From NCBI GenBank assembly GCA_946481695.1, contig CAMLON010000018.1, positions 1-33,121 on the forward strand: 33,121 nt of DNA, written 5' to 3'. The notes under the pieces were generated by a model. It was not told the DNA's origin and made no database searches. It was given only the letters and a program-made list of their open reading frames with translations. This DNA comes from an uncultured Bartonella sp. Lineage in GTDB: Bacteria > Pseudomonadota > Alphaproteobacteria > Rhizobiales > Rhizobiaceae. A program made the translations under genes and the position numbers. Below, piece after piece: positions 1 to 7,863 of this stretch. Each line of letters opens with the position of its first letter. Positions within the stretch are counted from its first letter, which is position 1.

Positions 1-776
1 GTTGAAAGTGAAGCAAGATAAGTTTTTACCTCGGCATCAACTTTTGTTTTTCCTTTAAGTAAGCAGGTGGAAGACCAGGCGATCAACAAAAGGACGATAA
101 GGTTCCATCAAATCATCAGCAAGCGCGAAGGCATTGGCACGATGTGAATGAAAAACGCCCAATGTTGGATGGAGGCCACCAGCACAAATAGCGCGTGAAA
201 CAAGTGCACGTAGAACGATGTAACCATAATTTAAAAGGCTGTTGATACCTCCTTGTGCTATGTCACGCTTGAAGGCGGTTCCGAATAATGCTTTCCAATA
301 TTTTCGGGCGGCCTGTGCTTCCTTATTTTCCGGGTCACCGCTACGCACCTGACGGGCAATGGAGACAAAATCCGCCCCCTCTTTGCCACAAGCTTTGAGC
401 ACTGCGCCTTGTAGCCTGATTTTACAACGAACGATTTCTGCCCAAATCTGTTTTTGTATCGGCTTTGGTGCCGATGCCTGCGCTTTCATCCGCACAGCTT
501 GAACAGAATGGCCTTCTACTGGCCAAACGATAGCAACCGGACGGTGGTTATTTCCACATAAAACGATTGGAATAGAGCGTTCGGACAATTCGATAAAGAC
601 GTGATTTGTTGAGCTCAAACCATAAGAATGAGTAATTAAGGCTCCAATATCATCAAGCGCAACCCGCCCCACTTCCGCTTCTCGACTGGAAATGGTTAAA
701 AAACGTCTTTTTATGGCAAGGTGCTTTTTATGGCAAGGTGTAAGCCATCAGCAGGTATGTCAACTATTCTTTCCAT
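1..776 (-). pseudogene. cas1: Type II-C Cas1 integrase, frameshifted twice, 3' end off window
   Basis: Cas1 is the metal-dependent integrase that inserts new spacers with Cas2. Three pieces in different frames together read as one Cas1. From ATG 774-776 the first piece reads MERIVDIPADGLHLAIK and then hits a stop, because a 17-bp tandem duplication (707-723/724-740) shifts the frame. The main piece is open from the duplication down to a stop at 55-57. It carries the Cas1 core: VALDDIGALI, IPIVLCGNNH, WPVEGH, LNYGY, a GVFHSH histidine and the ADDLMEPYRPFVD acidic motif. After that stop the C-terminal sequence resumes in another frame as GKTKVDAEVKTYLASLS (bases 1-59). Deleting one duplicate copy and one base near 57-66 restores a continuous family-like protein. 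The GTG at 670-672 could at most start a version lacking about 30 N-terminal residues, and this would still be truncated at the C terminus. The fragments are certain; sequencing error cannot be excluded for the 1-nt event. Confidence 0.88.
707..740. repeat. Perfect 17-bp tandem duplication inside cas1
   Basis: Bases 707-723 and 724-740 are identical 17-mers (ctttttatggcaaggtg) lying head to tail. Seventeen is not a multiple of three, so the second copy shifts the cas1 frame after codon 17. Removing one copy joins MERIVDIPADGLH to LAIKRRFLTISS, the expected Cas1 N terminus. This is the typical product of replication slippage. Confidence 0.95.
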
Positions 777-780
777 GAAA

Positions 781-807
781 AGAGCATGCCGCAAAACGGC
801 ATGTTCT
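781..807 (-). terminator. Hairpin between cas9 and cas1, possible weak terminator
   Basis: Arms 781-791 and 797-807 pair around a 5-nt loop: 7 bp CATGCCG/CGGCATG, one mismatch, then 3 bp. On the minus strand the stem is followed by TTTTC and then immediately by the cas1 ATG at 776. It lies 31-57 nt after the cas9 stop. The short U-run makes it a weak terminator at best. It also leaves cas1 without a recognisable Shine-Dalgarno. Confidence 0.5.
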
Positions 808-837
808 CAACAGTTTTTTATAAACAGGGTTCATTTC

Positions 838-3800
838 CTATGACCTTGCCTGTTTGGACTCTCTGTCCTGCGCACCGGGGTCGAAAACGCGCCCCATTTC
901 ATCCACACGAATTTGCCGGAATTGCATTTTTTTCAACCCCGTTGCTGTTTTAACAGTCAATTTAAAGGGGTCTTTTTTGTTGGAATCCCTCGCCGATACA
1001 TCCGCTTCATTATGGGGAGCAAAAAATATCTGGCCGTTTTGACCGAATTTGACAATGCGGGCAATCACATGCCCTTTTTCCGGATCATTATAAGCCACCA
1101 TATCATTTTGTTGCAGGCTCAACACTTTGCGCGCTGTGGGGTTATTTTTATGGAATTGCGAACTCCATTTTGGTTGGTGCGCGTCAAACGTTGAAACAAC
1201 TTCGCTATTCCATTTGCCATCCAAAGTTTCCCAAACATCATAGCGATAGTTTGAATTTCCCATATAGCCTTTATAGGGTTCACCATTTTTGTCTTTTATT
1301 TCAATGACATTACGAGGCAGGAGCACCCTGACATGGCGGATACCCTTATAAAGCTTATGGTCACGTGCAAAACGGAGCAAAGCTTCCTGAAATTCCTTTT
1401 TGTCCAAACCTTGCGTTGCACTATAAAGTTCGGCTTGTAAATTCTCGTCACGAATTGTTGGAATATCTTCACTCTCGAGCGACAAGAAATTCTCTCTCGT
1501 GACAACAATTTTATTGCCCTTTTCATCCATTTCACCGGTTATGCCATAGGCTGTTTCATTGTGCAACTGTCCGGCGGTTTTGCCCTTGCCTTGAGCGTAA
1601 CCGGCACGGTTTATTGTGCCATGATCCTGCTTATGGCTGACAATGATTTTATCTATAATGTTTTTAACATCGTCATAAAAGTTGGGCCACGGCAAGGCAT
1701 CAGAAACTACTTTTTCTACAAAAGCATCAAAATCCTCCTTTTCAAATTTTCCGGCTGCCGTTGCAATGCTCTTCAAAAGAGAACGCGTCGTGACACCGAT
1801 TACAATGGCATCAATGGCATGATGACGATGATCTTTACGGTTTTTCTTATAATGGGTTTTGAACTTCTCAAAACTCGACAATCCCGGGTCAAGTGCCAGA
1901 ATGAAATTCAAATTCCACTTACTCCGCAACAATTCGGTCAATCTGCCGGGAGTTACCCAAACGTGTTGAATCTTTTTGAACTCGCCAACAGAATCTGCCT
2001 CTTCCCCCGGATAAAGACTATCAAAATATTCGCGGGCAAGCTTTGCCAAATATTGGGTATCCGTCAATTGACGGGCAAGAAATTGCCGATTGTCCTCGAA
2101 CTTTTTCATTGCATCGAGCCTAAAACGTTTCTGTTTGTTCTCTGGCAATTTTTTTGACCGCCCGATGATTTCATCATAACGATCTTTCCATTCTGTAACG
2201 TCGGCAGGAGCACGGTTGCGCTTTATTCTGTTTTCTTCGCGTAAGCAGAGAATTTTATTGGCATAACTATCATCATAGGTGAGTGAAAAAGGCAAAATGT
2301 GATCGATTTCCACTTCGCCCGAAAACAGCATCGGTTCGGTTATCCGTGTTCCCGAATAAATGGACTTTCTATCGTCAGGATCCTTCCCAAGCTCTTCCCA
2401 AAGCTTCAGCAACAATCGGTTATTGGCGTTGTCTTTTTGTCCTAGCCTTTCAAGTTTTTGGGTACGTTCAAAACCGGCTTTAATGTTGTCATTAAGCGTT
2501 TTGTTATGTTCTTTTCTCTCTTCTGACGACATTGGTAGGTCGCGCGCAAGTTCAACCACAATTTGCCACGGCTTGCCATAAGCCTTGATGAGCCGGTTGG
2601 TGAGGCGACGAACCTGATTGAGCCCGATATGAACTGTGGGATTGGTGAGCCTGCCCTTATAAATGTCATAAATATCATTCTTGTCGCCGGTTCCCGGAAC
2701 GATATGGCGTTCCAGAACCTCCTGATAGCGTGGCAACTCGTCCAATCCCTTCCAATTGCGATTTGCCAATGAATGATCGAAACCGCAACGATGGGCTGCT
2801 TCGGCTTCGCTAATCACATCCTTCTTCAATTGTTCCAGAATTCTGGATGTTGCTGTAATGCCAAAACGCCCATAACCGTCAGGCAGATTGGCATTGATGA
2901 TTTCAGCCCGCTGTTCATCCGACAGTTTCGGGAATTTGTTCTTCAACCATTCTTCGAGTTTATCGGGATTTTCTTCATTATTGAGCTCAAAGACAATTTC
3001 GCGCTGTTGCTCTGTTGAAAATTTTCCCCAATCTCCCCCGAAAAGTTCCGGTTTTGAAAAGACCGAATAGACTTCGTCGCCCGTTAACTGCTTGCGATTT
3101 TCGGTTTCTTTATTGAAACGCCCGCCAGCGGGAATTTTCAACGCTTTGCGAAGTGCCGCAAATGTTTTTGTTTTTGACAGGCGCATCAATGTGATGAGCG
3201 TATCGCGCTCTTCCATGGTCAATTTGCGTTGCGACAGATCGGGAAGGATAATCGCCAATTCATTGATTTCTTTATAGAGGCGGAATTGTTGAAAAAGCGG
3301 GTCGGATTTTGCAAGCCTTGTTTCGCCTTCAACCAAAGTACACAAGCCCACCTTTTGTTCTTTAAGCGGGCGCTGGAAGAACATGACATGGAACAATTCT
3401 TCTTCCCGCTCTTTTGTTAAAACATCGGGATAATATTCTGCCTGCGCTTGCCAGATTTTGTGAAACTCGTCTTCAAGCATGGCGCGTTCGGGATAAAAGG
3501 CGTAAGCCTTATTTGTCAATGCTTCGGAACTGGCGCGAAGGCGCACGACATGCCCCCCTTCCCGCCGTTTGGCAAGATAAGCGCCCAAAGTCGGCGCGTG
3601 GCTTTGGTGCATCAAGCCTGACAATTCTTCAATACCGACAGCAATTTTGCCTTTTTCATTGCTTTTACGATCGGCTTTACGGTTGGATTTGAAGCCGCGC
3701 CTTTGCCCGATATGGAAAAGCGCGCGTGCCACATAGGCCAAAGGCAATTTTTCTTCAAGTGCTCGTGCTCTTAACGAATAGGGGTCGGTATTTTTGTCTC

Positions 3801-4134
3801 TAGAACCGGATGGTTTGTCATTGGTTTCAAGGAGTATTTTATCACGCGCGGCTTTATCTTCAGGCAGAAGGCCATAGCCTATCAATTTATCCAATGTTCT
3901 TTTTCTGCGACGGAGATAACGGTCGCGCATGCGGGAAGCCGAACGTGCTTGACGCCGCCTTACCGCCAAAGGTTCAAAAGTTTTCGGATCCCGACCATCG
4001 CTGAAAATACGTGCACCGGCATTGAAAATTTTTACCGCTTCCCGCTTGTCGTTTAATTGAAAAACCGCCCAGCCGATAGAATTCGTGCCAATATCGAAAG
4101 AAAAACGAACATTGGAATAATTTTCTGCAGTCAT
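838..4134 (-). CDS. cas9: CRISPR-associated endonuclease Cas9, type II-C
   Basis: RNA-guided nuclease that cuts DNA matching the crRNA spacer with its HNH and RuvC domains. The protein is 1098 aa, a normal length for compact II-C enzymes. RuvC-I is FDIGTNSIGWAVF with catalytic D14. An arginine-rich bridge helix covers about residues 58-82. RuvC-II is IVVELARDL with E528. HNH is EIDHILPF...YANKILC with D611, H612 and N626. RuvC-III is HHAIDAIVIG with H772 and D775. The C-terminal quarter carries the YRIVKFG/HNEAD-like segments of the II-C PAM-interacting domain. ATG 4134 is chosen because GAGGGGAG lies 6 nt upstream; a GTG five codons earlier lacks this. No frame disruption was seen, in contrast to cas1, 61 bp downstream. 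There is no Csn2 or Cas4 next to it, which fits II-C. Confidence 0.97.
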   Translation of the reverse strand: MTAENYSNVRFSFDIGTNSIGWAVFQLNDKREAVKIFNAGARIFSDGRDPKTFEPLAVRRRQARSASRMRDRYLRRRKRTLDKLIGYGLLPEDKAARDKILLETNDKPSGSRDKNTDPYSLRARALEEKLPLAYVARALFHIGQRRGFKSNRKADRKSNEKGKIAVGIEELSGLMHQSHAPTLGAYLAKRREGGHVVRLRASSEALTNKAYAFYPERAMLEDEFHKIWQAQAEYYPDVLTKEREEELFHVMFFQRPLKEQKVGLCTLVEGETRLAKSDPLFQQFRLYKEINELAIILPDLSQRKLTMEERDTLITLMRLSKTKTFAALRKALKIPAGGRFNKETENRKQLTGDEVYSVFSKPELFGGDWGKFSTEQQREIVFELNNEENPDKLEEWLKNKFPKLSDEQRAEIINANLPDGYGRFGITATSRILEQLKKDVISEAEAAHRCGFDHSLANRNWKGLDELPRYQEVLERHIVPGTGDKNDIYDIYKGRLTNPTVHIGLNQVRRLTNRLIKAYGKPWQIVVELARDLPMSSEERKEHNKTLNDNIKAGFERTQKLERLGQKDNANNRLLLKLWEELGKDPDDRKSIYSGTRITEPMLFSGEVEIDHILPFSLTYDDSYANKILCLREENRIKRNRAPADVTEWKDRYDEIIGRSKKLPENKQKRFRLDAMKKFEDNRQFLARQLTDTQYLAKLAREYFDSLYPGEEADSVGEFKKIQHVWVTPGRLTELLRSKWNLNFILALDPGLSSFEKFKTHYKKNRKDHRHHAIDAIVIGVTTRSLLKSIATAAGKFEKEDFDAFVEKVVSDALPWPNFYDDVKNIIDKIIVSHKQDHGTINRAGYAQGKGKTAGQLHNETAYGITGEMDEKGNKIVVTRENFLSLESEDIPTIRDENLQAELYSATQGLDKKEFQEALLRFARDHKLYKGIRHVRVLLPRNVIEIKDKNGEPYKGYMGNSNYRYDVWETLDGKWNSEVVSTFDAHQPKWSSQFHKNNPTARKVLSLQQNDMVAYNDPEKGHVIARIVKFGQNGQIFFAPHNEADVSARDSNKKDPFKLTVKTATGLKKMQFRQIRVDEMGRVFDPGAQDRESKQARS

Positions 4135-4205
4135 AACCGCTCCCCTCACGCAAAATTCTTGAAAAATTTAAACAAGAGGAAAAAATAAGCAAGAATAAAA
4201 AAATA

Positions 4206-4231
4206 TTGACAACTGGTTATTTTCATATAAT
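4206..4231 (+). promoter_or_regulatory. Candidate tracrRNA promoter, divergent from cas9
   Basis: TTGACA at 4206-4211 and TATAAT at 4226-4231 are perfect boxes, but the spacer is only 14 nt. Reading TAATTT (4228-4233) as the -10 gives a more usual 16 nt. On the minus strand the same -35 reads TTGTCA and could serve cas9, with a TTATTT-like -10 about 18 nt on, so the two promoters may overlap. Confidence 0.5.
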
Positions 4232-4237
4232 TTAATG

Positions 4238-4320
4238 TTCACAGATTAGAAAATGCGGTCTGGCTGTTAACAAGCTAGATATGCACCAAATAAGACAGCT
4301 CCTCAGGGGGCTGTTTTTTA
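4238..4320 (+). ncRNA. Candidate tracrRNA
   Basis: The location is typical for a type II-C tracrRNA: next to cas9, outside any ORF, behind a good promoter and ending in an intrinsic terminator. The 5' part (about 4239-4273, starting ttcacagattagaaaatgcg) would be the anti-repeat. The middle (about 4271-4294, ending caaataag) would be the linker or nexus before the terminator hairpin. This predicts an array repeat ending approximately TTTTCTAATCTGTGAAC, complementary to 4237-4253. The array is not in the window, so the pairing cannot be tested here. No known tracrRNA sequence was compared. The call rests on position, promoter and terminator. Confidence 0.6.
4295..4319 (+). terminator. Rho-independent terminator of the candidate tracrRNA
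   Basis: ACAGCTCC (4295-4302) pairs with GGGGCTGT (4307-4314) around a TCAG loop, giving an 8-bp stem with one G-U pair. The stem is followed directly by TTTTT. Since cas9 runs the other way and the next gene starts at 4639, the terminator needs a short plus-strand transcript starting between 4206 and 4294. Confidence 0.82.
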
Positions 4321-4638
4321 TTGTACTTTCATTTATTTTTTTGGATTTTTTCTCGCACGGGTTTCGTGCTTATTGATGTATTATTCGTTTAGAAGACCTG
4401 TCATCATTCCGGCCACTTTGTGCTTGGTGGCAGCGAAATTTGTGCATGGTGGAAAAGAAAAAAGGTGCGATTTTTTAAAAGCATAATGCGTTTTTGCTGA
4501 AATAGCGGTGGAAAATATTCGGCTTGTTTTTGCGTTTTTCCTGTCAAAAAAGCGCGTAATGACTATTTGTAAAATTGACGACATTTTTTTGAATAAAACG
4601 ACAATTTTTTAAAGCCGGAGCCCGCAGGCGATCACCCA
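4321..4638. other. Gene-free leader of the acid phosphatase
   Basis: About 320 AT-rich bases between the tracrRNA terminator and the phosphatase start. No convincing ORF was found; the 67-codon minus-strand frame has no family character. No clean promoter could be assigned, and only a TTGACG at 4575-4580 resembles a -35. Confidence 0.5.
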
Positions 4639-6129
4639 ATGAAAAAATCAACCGACATGTCTATCAAAACAATCCGTTTTTTGTGGGCTGAAATATGTCG
4701 CTTGATGGCGGTTTTCATTGTCGTTCTGTTGTTGAGTTTGTCTATATTGAAGCCGGAGGCGGTAGCCGGTGATGATTTTTCCGATTACACATTGGACAAG
4801 GTGGTGGTTTTGATGCGCCATGGCGTGCGCCCGCAAAACGACACCGCAAAACTCGATCAAGCAACCGGCAAGAATTGGCCGCAATGGTTAGTTCCCGATG
4901 GCAATTTGAGCGGCCATGGCTATGCGGGTATTGTCGACCAATCCCGCTATATGTTTGAAAACTGGAAAAGCGAAGGCCTTGCACTCTCCGCCCCTTGCCC
5001 GAAAAAAAATGAAGCCTTTATCTGGGCAAGCCCTATCGAGCGGACTGTTGCAACAGCGCAAGCTTTAACCGACGGTATGTTTCCCGGATGCGGTATAACG
5101 CCAAGCCATTTGCCGCTTCAAAAAAAAGACCCGCTTTTTCAATCTGTGGAAATGGGGCTGGCGCACCCCGACCCGAAAAAGGTTGACAATGAAGTGATGG
5201 AAGCCATGGGCGGCTCGCCCGAAAAAGCAGCACAAAAATATGCCGATGATGTGGCGCTATTGCGCCAAACCGTGTGTGGAAAAAAACCGAAAGACTGCCA
5301 ATTTTTGGATGAAAAATGGGGCTTCAAAAAAACAAAATCCGGAAAATACAAATTGACCGGCCCCGTCTCGGCTGCCAGTGCAATTTCGGAAACAATCCGC
5401 TTACAATATAGTGAAGGATTACCCCTTCAAGATGTGGCATTCGGGCACGTAAAAAATGCGGGCGATGTGTTGAAACTCATGAGCCTTCATGCGGCAAAAT
5501 ATGATCTTCTCGACAATACAATGGAAATTGCAAGAACCGGCGGCAATATTTTAATGCATGAAATAACTGACAGCCTTACTGCCGGTAGCGTGGCGGAAAA
5601 CAAAGAGAGCTTTCCGGAACTCAGGTTCCCCCTTGTTATATTTGTCGGCCACGACACCAATATTTCACAAATCAAAACCATATTGGATTTTCATTGGAAA
5701 CTTGCTTCCTATCCGGCAGACGATATTCCCCCCGGTGGCATGTTGATATTCAAGCGTTATAAAAATAACAAAACCGGCCGCTTGGCCGTGCAATTGTCAT
5801 TTGCTGCCCGAACACTTGACGAATGGCGGTTTTTAACGCCGCTTTCAGAGAAAAACCCGATTGCCCGCGAAATTTATACCAATCCGGAATGCAGTTTATC
5901 CGGAAAAGATGAAAAAGACAGAATGGACGATAAAGGGGGTAAAACGCAGGAAAAAGCAAAGAGTGCTGAAGCACTAGAGAAACAGGATAACGCTAATCCA
6001 GCGGGAAAAAAGGAAAGCGCGAAAAGTGGTGCTTCCGATCTTGGAAGTCTTTGTGACCTTGAAACTTTTGTAAGCCTTTATCGTGATAAACTTGATGATA
6101 TTCCCGATAACCTTCCGCTGTTCAAATGA
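4639..6129 (+). CDS. Periplasmic histidine acid phosphatase (AppA/Agp-like)
   Basis: Branch-2 histidine phosphatases hydrolyse phosphomonoesters such as sugar phosphates or phytate in the periplasm through a phosphohistidine intermediate. The protein has a basic start and one hydrophobic segment (about residues 22-37, signal peptide or anchor). The catalytic RHGVRP (60-65, nucleophile H61) follows. Near residue 338 comes GHDTNISQI, the proton-donor HD motif in the form seen in E. coli AppA. The usual RHGxRxP is one residue short before the proline. Residues of about 420-465 form a Lys/Glu/Asp-rich low-complexity insert before the final conserved-looking CDLETFVSLYR, which lengthens the protein beyond the usual 410-440 aa. 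ATG 4639 has only a distant GGAG; ATG 4657 is no better. The substrate is not predictable. It stands alone and is convergent with the next gene. Confidence 0.85.
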   Translation: MKKSTDMSIKTIRFLWAEICRLMAVFIVVLLLSLSILKPEAVAGDDFSDYTLDKVVVLMRHGVRPQNDTAKLDQATGKNWPQWLVPDGNLSGHGYAGIVDQSRYMFENWKSEGLALSAPCPKKNEAFIWASPIERTVATAQALTDGMFPGCGITPSHLPLQKKDPLFQSVEMGLAHPDPKKVDNEVMEAMGGSPEKAAQKYADDVALLRQTVCGKKPKDCQFLDEKWGFKKTKSGKYKLTGPVSAASAISETIRLQYSEGLPLQDVAFGHVKNAGDVLKLMSLHAAKYDLLDNTMEIARTGGNILMHEITDSLTAGSVAENKESFPELRFPLVIFVGHDTNISQIKTILDFHWKLASYPADDIPPGGMLIFKRYKNNKTGRLAVQLSFAARTLDEWRFLTPLSEKNPIAREIYTNPECSLSGKDEKDRMDDKGGKTQEKAKSAEALEKQDNANPAGKKESAKSGASDLGSLCDLETFVSLYRDKLDDIPDNLPLFK

Positions 6130-6429
6130 GGTTTTATCGGTTTGAAGACAATGTTCCGATTTGTTTGAAGAGGCATTGCACGTTTGGCAAAAAGAAGCGG
6201 ATTTTGACTAAGGTCATTTTGTTGCGGTTTTTTGAAAATCAGGCAAGCTACAAACAATCGCAAAACAGTTGAAAGGGTTTAAAAGCCTCTTGCAGCGCAA
6301 TTTTCCAGTGGTTTTTCCGGAAAGATTTTCTCCCACCCACAACCAAAAAGATTGGATTGTTTTGGCTAACATTTCCTGCTTTCAAAATTGGCGGGGTTGG
6401 CAGAATTGCGTGTTCTTGAAAATTCCGAA
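6130..6429. other. Convergent intergenic region, no gene seen
   Basis: Three hundred bases between the 3' ends of the acid phosphatase and the HAD hydrolase. I see no ORF with family character and no clear stem-plus-U-tract terminator on either strand. Confidence 0.5.
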
Positions 6430-7311
6430 CTATTGATCGCTCTTTTTTGCACGGGCTTTTCGCGGCTGTTTTTTATGATAGAGCAGCGTTTTAAGGGCAG
6501 AGCGTGCGGCAACAACATCAATATTGGCTTTGATCACCTCTTCAAGTTTGCTTTCTTCCGAATAATTTGCCGGTAAAACACATTGGACACGACCATCATC
6601 AATATATTTCAATGCCGTTTCGTGCGCACCATTTTTATTGGCTTTATAAACCGCGATAGAAAGCCCGCCCTGATCTTTGACAAGGCGAAAACAGGGAACA
6701 TCTGTTGTTCCGTCGCCAATATAGACCATATTTTCAAAGGGTACGGGACGGTCGGCCTTGTTCACATATTGATTGACCTTGACATCGTCGCTCAGATCGA
6801 ACGCGCCTTTGTTGATGCGAAAAAGATATTGTGTTTTGGTTGTGTAATTGACGGCCAAGGCTGGAGAAAAAGCAACACCATTTGCGTCGAACAAGAATTT
6901 GGATGCGTAAATTTCAGTAAACTCTTTTGCGATCGCCGTTCCGGCAATAATTTCATAATTCCCTGAAGAAAGCAGGTAATGTTTGACCTCAACCCCTTTT
7001 GATTTTCCATAAATGTTGATGCGTTGAAACCAGCTTTCGACACCTTTGAACAATTTGACTGCTTCGCCAAGTTTCTTGAAATCTTCACGCCGTACCGGAA
7101 CTTCAGCGGCCTCGGCTTTGCGGAGCATCCGGCTCATATAGATGAGCACGTTATCGCCCTGATTTTCCTTTGCCAATTGATTGACCTCTTTCCAGAAGTC
7201 CTTCGGCTTCATACCGATATTGGGCAAAAATTGCGCTTCTTGCATGTTACCGTCGGCCAATGTGCCATCAAAGTCATAGGCGATTGCCATTTCCGGTTTG
7301 CTATTTGTCAT
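6430..7311 (-). CDS. HAD-superfamily hydrolase (phosphoserine phosphatase-like)
   Basis: Cytoplasmic Mg-dependent phosphatase of the haloacid dehalogenase superfamily. Motif I is YDFDGTLADG (nucleophile D13 and D15 counted from ATG 7311). Motif II is LLSSGNYE near residue 115. A conserved-type lysine follows, and motif III/IV is YIGDGTTDVPCF near residue 198. A helical cap lies between motifs I and II. The C terminus is a short basic tail (KKQPRKARAKK). ATG 7309-7311 is chosen over the adjacent TTG; an AAAGG lies about 9 nt upstream. The gene is monocistronic, with no partner that reveals the substrate. Small phosphomonoesters are the usual substrates, but the exact one is unknown. Confidence 0.85.
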   Translation of the reverse strand: MTNSKPEMAIAYDFDGTLADGNMQEAQFLPNIGMKPKDFWKEVNQLAKENQGDNVLIYMSRMLRKAEAAEVPVRREDFKKLGEAVKLFKGVESWFQRINIYGKSKGVEVKHYLLSSGNYEIIAGTAIAKEFTEIYASKFLFDANGVAFSPALAVNYTTKTQYLFRINKGAFDLSDDVKVNQYVNKADRPVPFENMVYIGDGTTDVPCFRLVKDQGGLSIAVYKANKNGAHETALKYIDDGRVQCVLPANYSEESKLEEVIKANIDVVAARSALKTLLYHKKQPRKARAKKSDQ

Positions 7312-7863
7312 CAACTTTGCCTTTCAGATTGCCTTTATGGCTAGCGTTTTGAGAAGCTTTTTCAAAAGCCCGCCACGGTGCGCCAATTAATAAAATCTCT
7401 CACCGGAAAAAAAGCAAGTAAAGGCAATGTTTCCATTGTATTTCTTTATTCAACAACGTTTCCACAACTTAAGGTTTTAAAACAAATGTTTTTAGTACAG
7501 GTCGTAAACTTTCGCCTCCGGTTTTTAAAGACAAAATGAATTGGTGGGAGCGAGTGCTTTTGACTTACTAAATGAAAGTTTTGAAACTTTTTTCTGATAA
7601 GCTGTTCTACTTGATTATCGCCGAAATGCCAGATTTCATTGTGGCCAATTGAAAGCAAGTTTGAAGGGAGCAAGGGCAATGAGCGTCGCACCGTCAAGGC
7701 GTTTTTTCCAACAAAGCTGTTCCGGTTTTGTGACCTCGCGCCCCAAGCAAAATTTTGCAACGCTCGCTTTATAAACCGCTTTCTGCATGAAACCGCATAA
7801 ACTGCTTTCAGAATTAACCCACTTTCCGCCATAAACCATATGGCGGAAAGGAATGTGTGCCGT
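7312..7863. other. Gene-free stretch between fruA and the HAD gene
   Basis: About 550 bases. A 147-codon minus-strand frame (7446-7889) overlaps the fruA 3' end but has odd composition, no start signal and no family features, so it is not called. The notable structures are the 12-bp hairpin at 7822-7850 and a loose direct repeat, ataaaccgctttctg / ataaactgctttcag, near 7770-7811. Confidence 0.5.
7822..7850 (-). terminator. Perfect 12-bp hairpin downstream of the fru operon
   Basis: CTTTCCGCCATA (7822-7833) and TATGGCGGAAAG (7839-7850) are perfectly complementary with a 5-nt loop. The hairpin begins 13 nt beyond the fruA stop on the minus strand. No U-tract follows, so it may act as a 3' mRNA stabiliser or Rho-assisted end and not as a classic intrinsic terminator. 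Confidence 0.6.

Noticed and set aside
1561..2157. 198-codon plus-strand frame opposite cas9
   Set aside because: Lies wholly antisense to conserved cas9 sequence (RuvC-III/HNH region), has no ribosome site and no family character.
4381..4584. 67-codon minus-strand frame upstream of the acid phosphatase
   Set aside because: Short, AT-driven composition and no start signal.
4639..4760. Possibility that the acid phosphatase belongs to the CRISPR locus
   Set aside because: Separated by the tracrRNA terminator and about 320 nt; a common periplasmic enzyme with no known CRISPR role.
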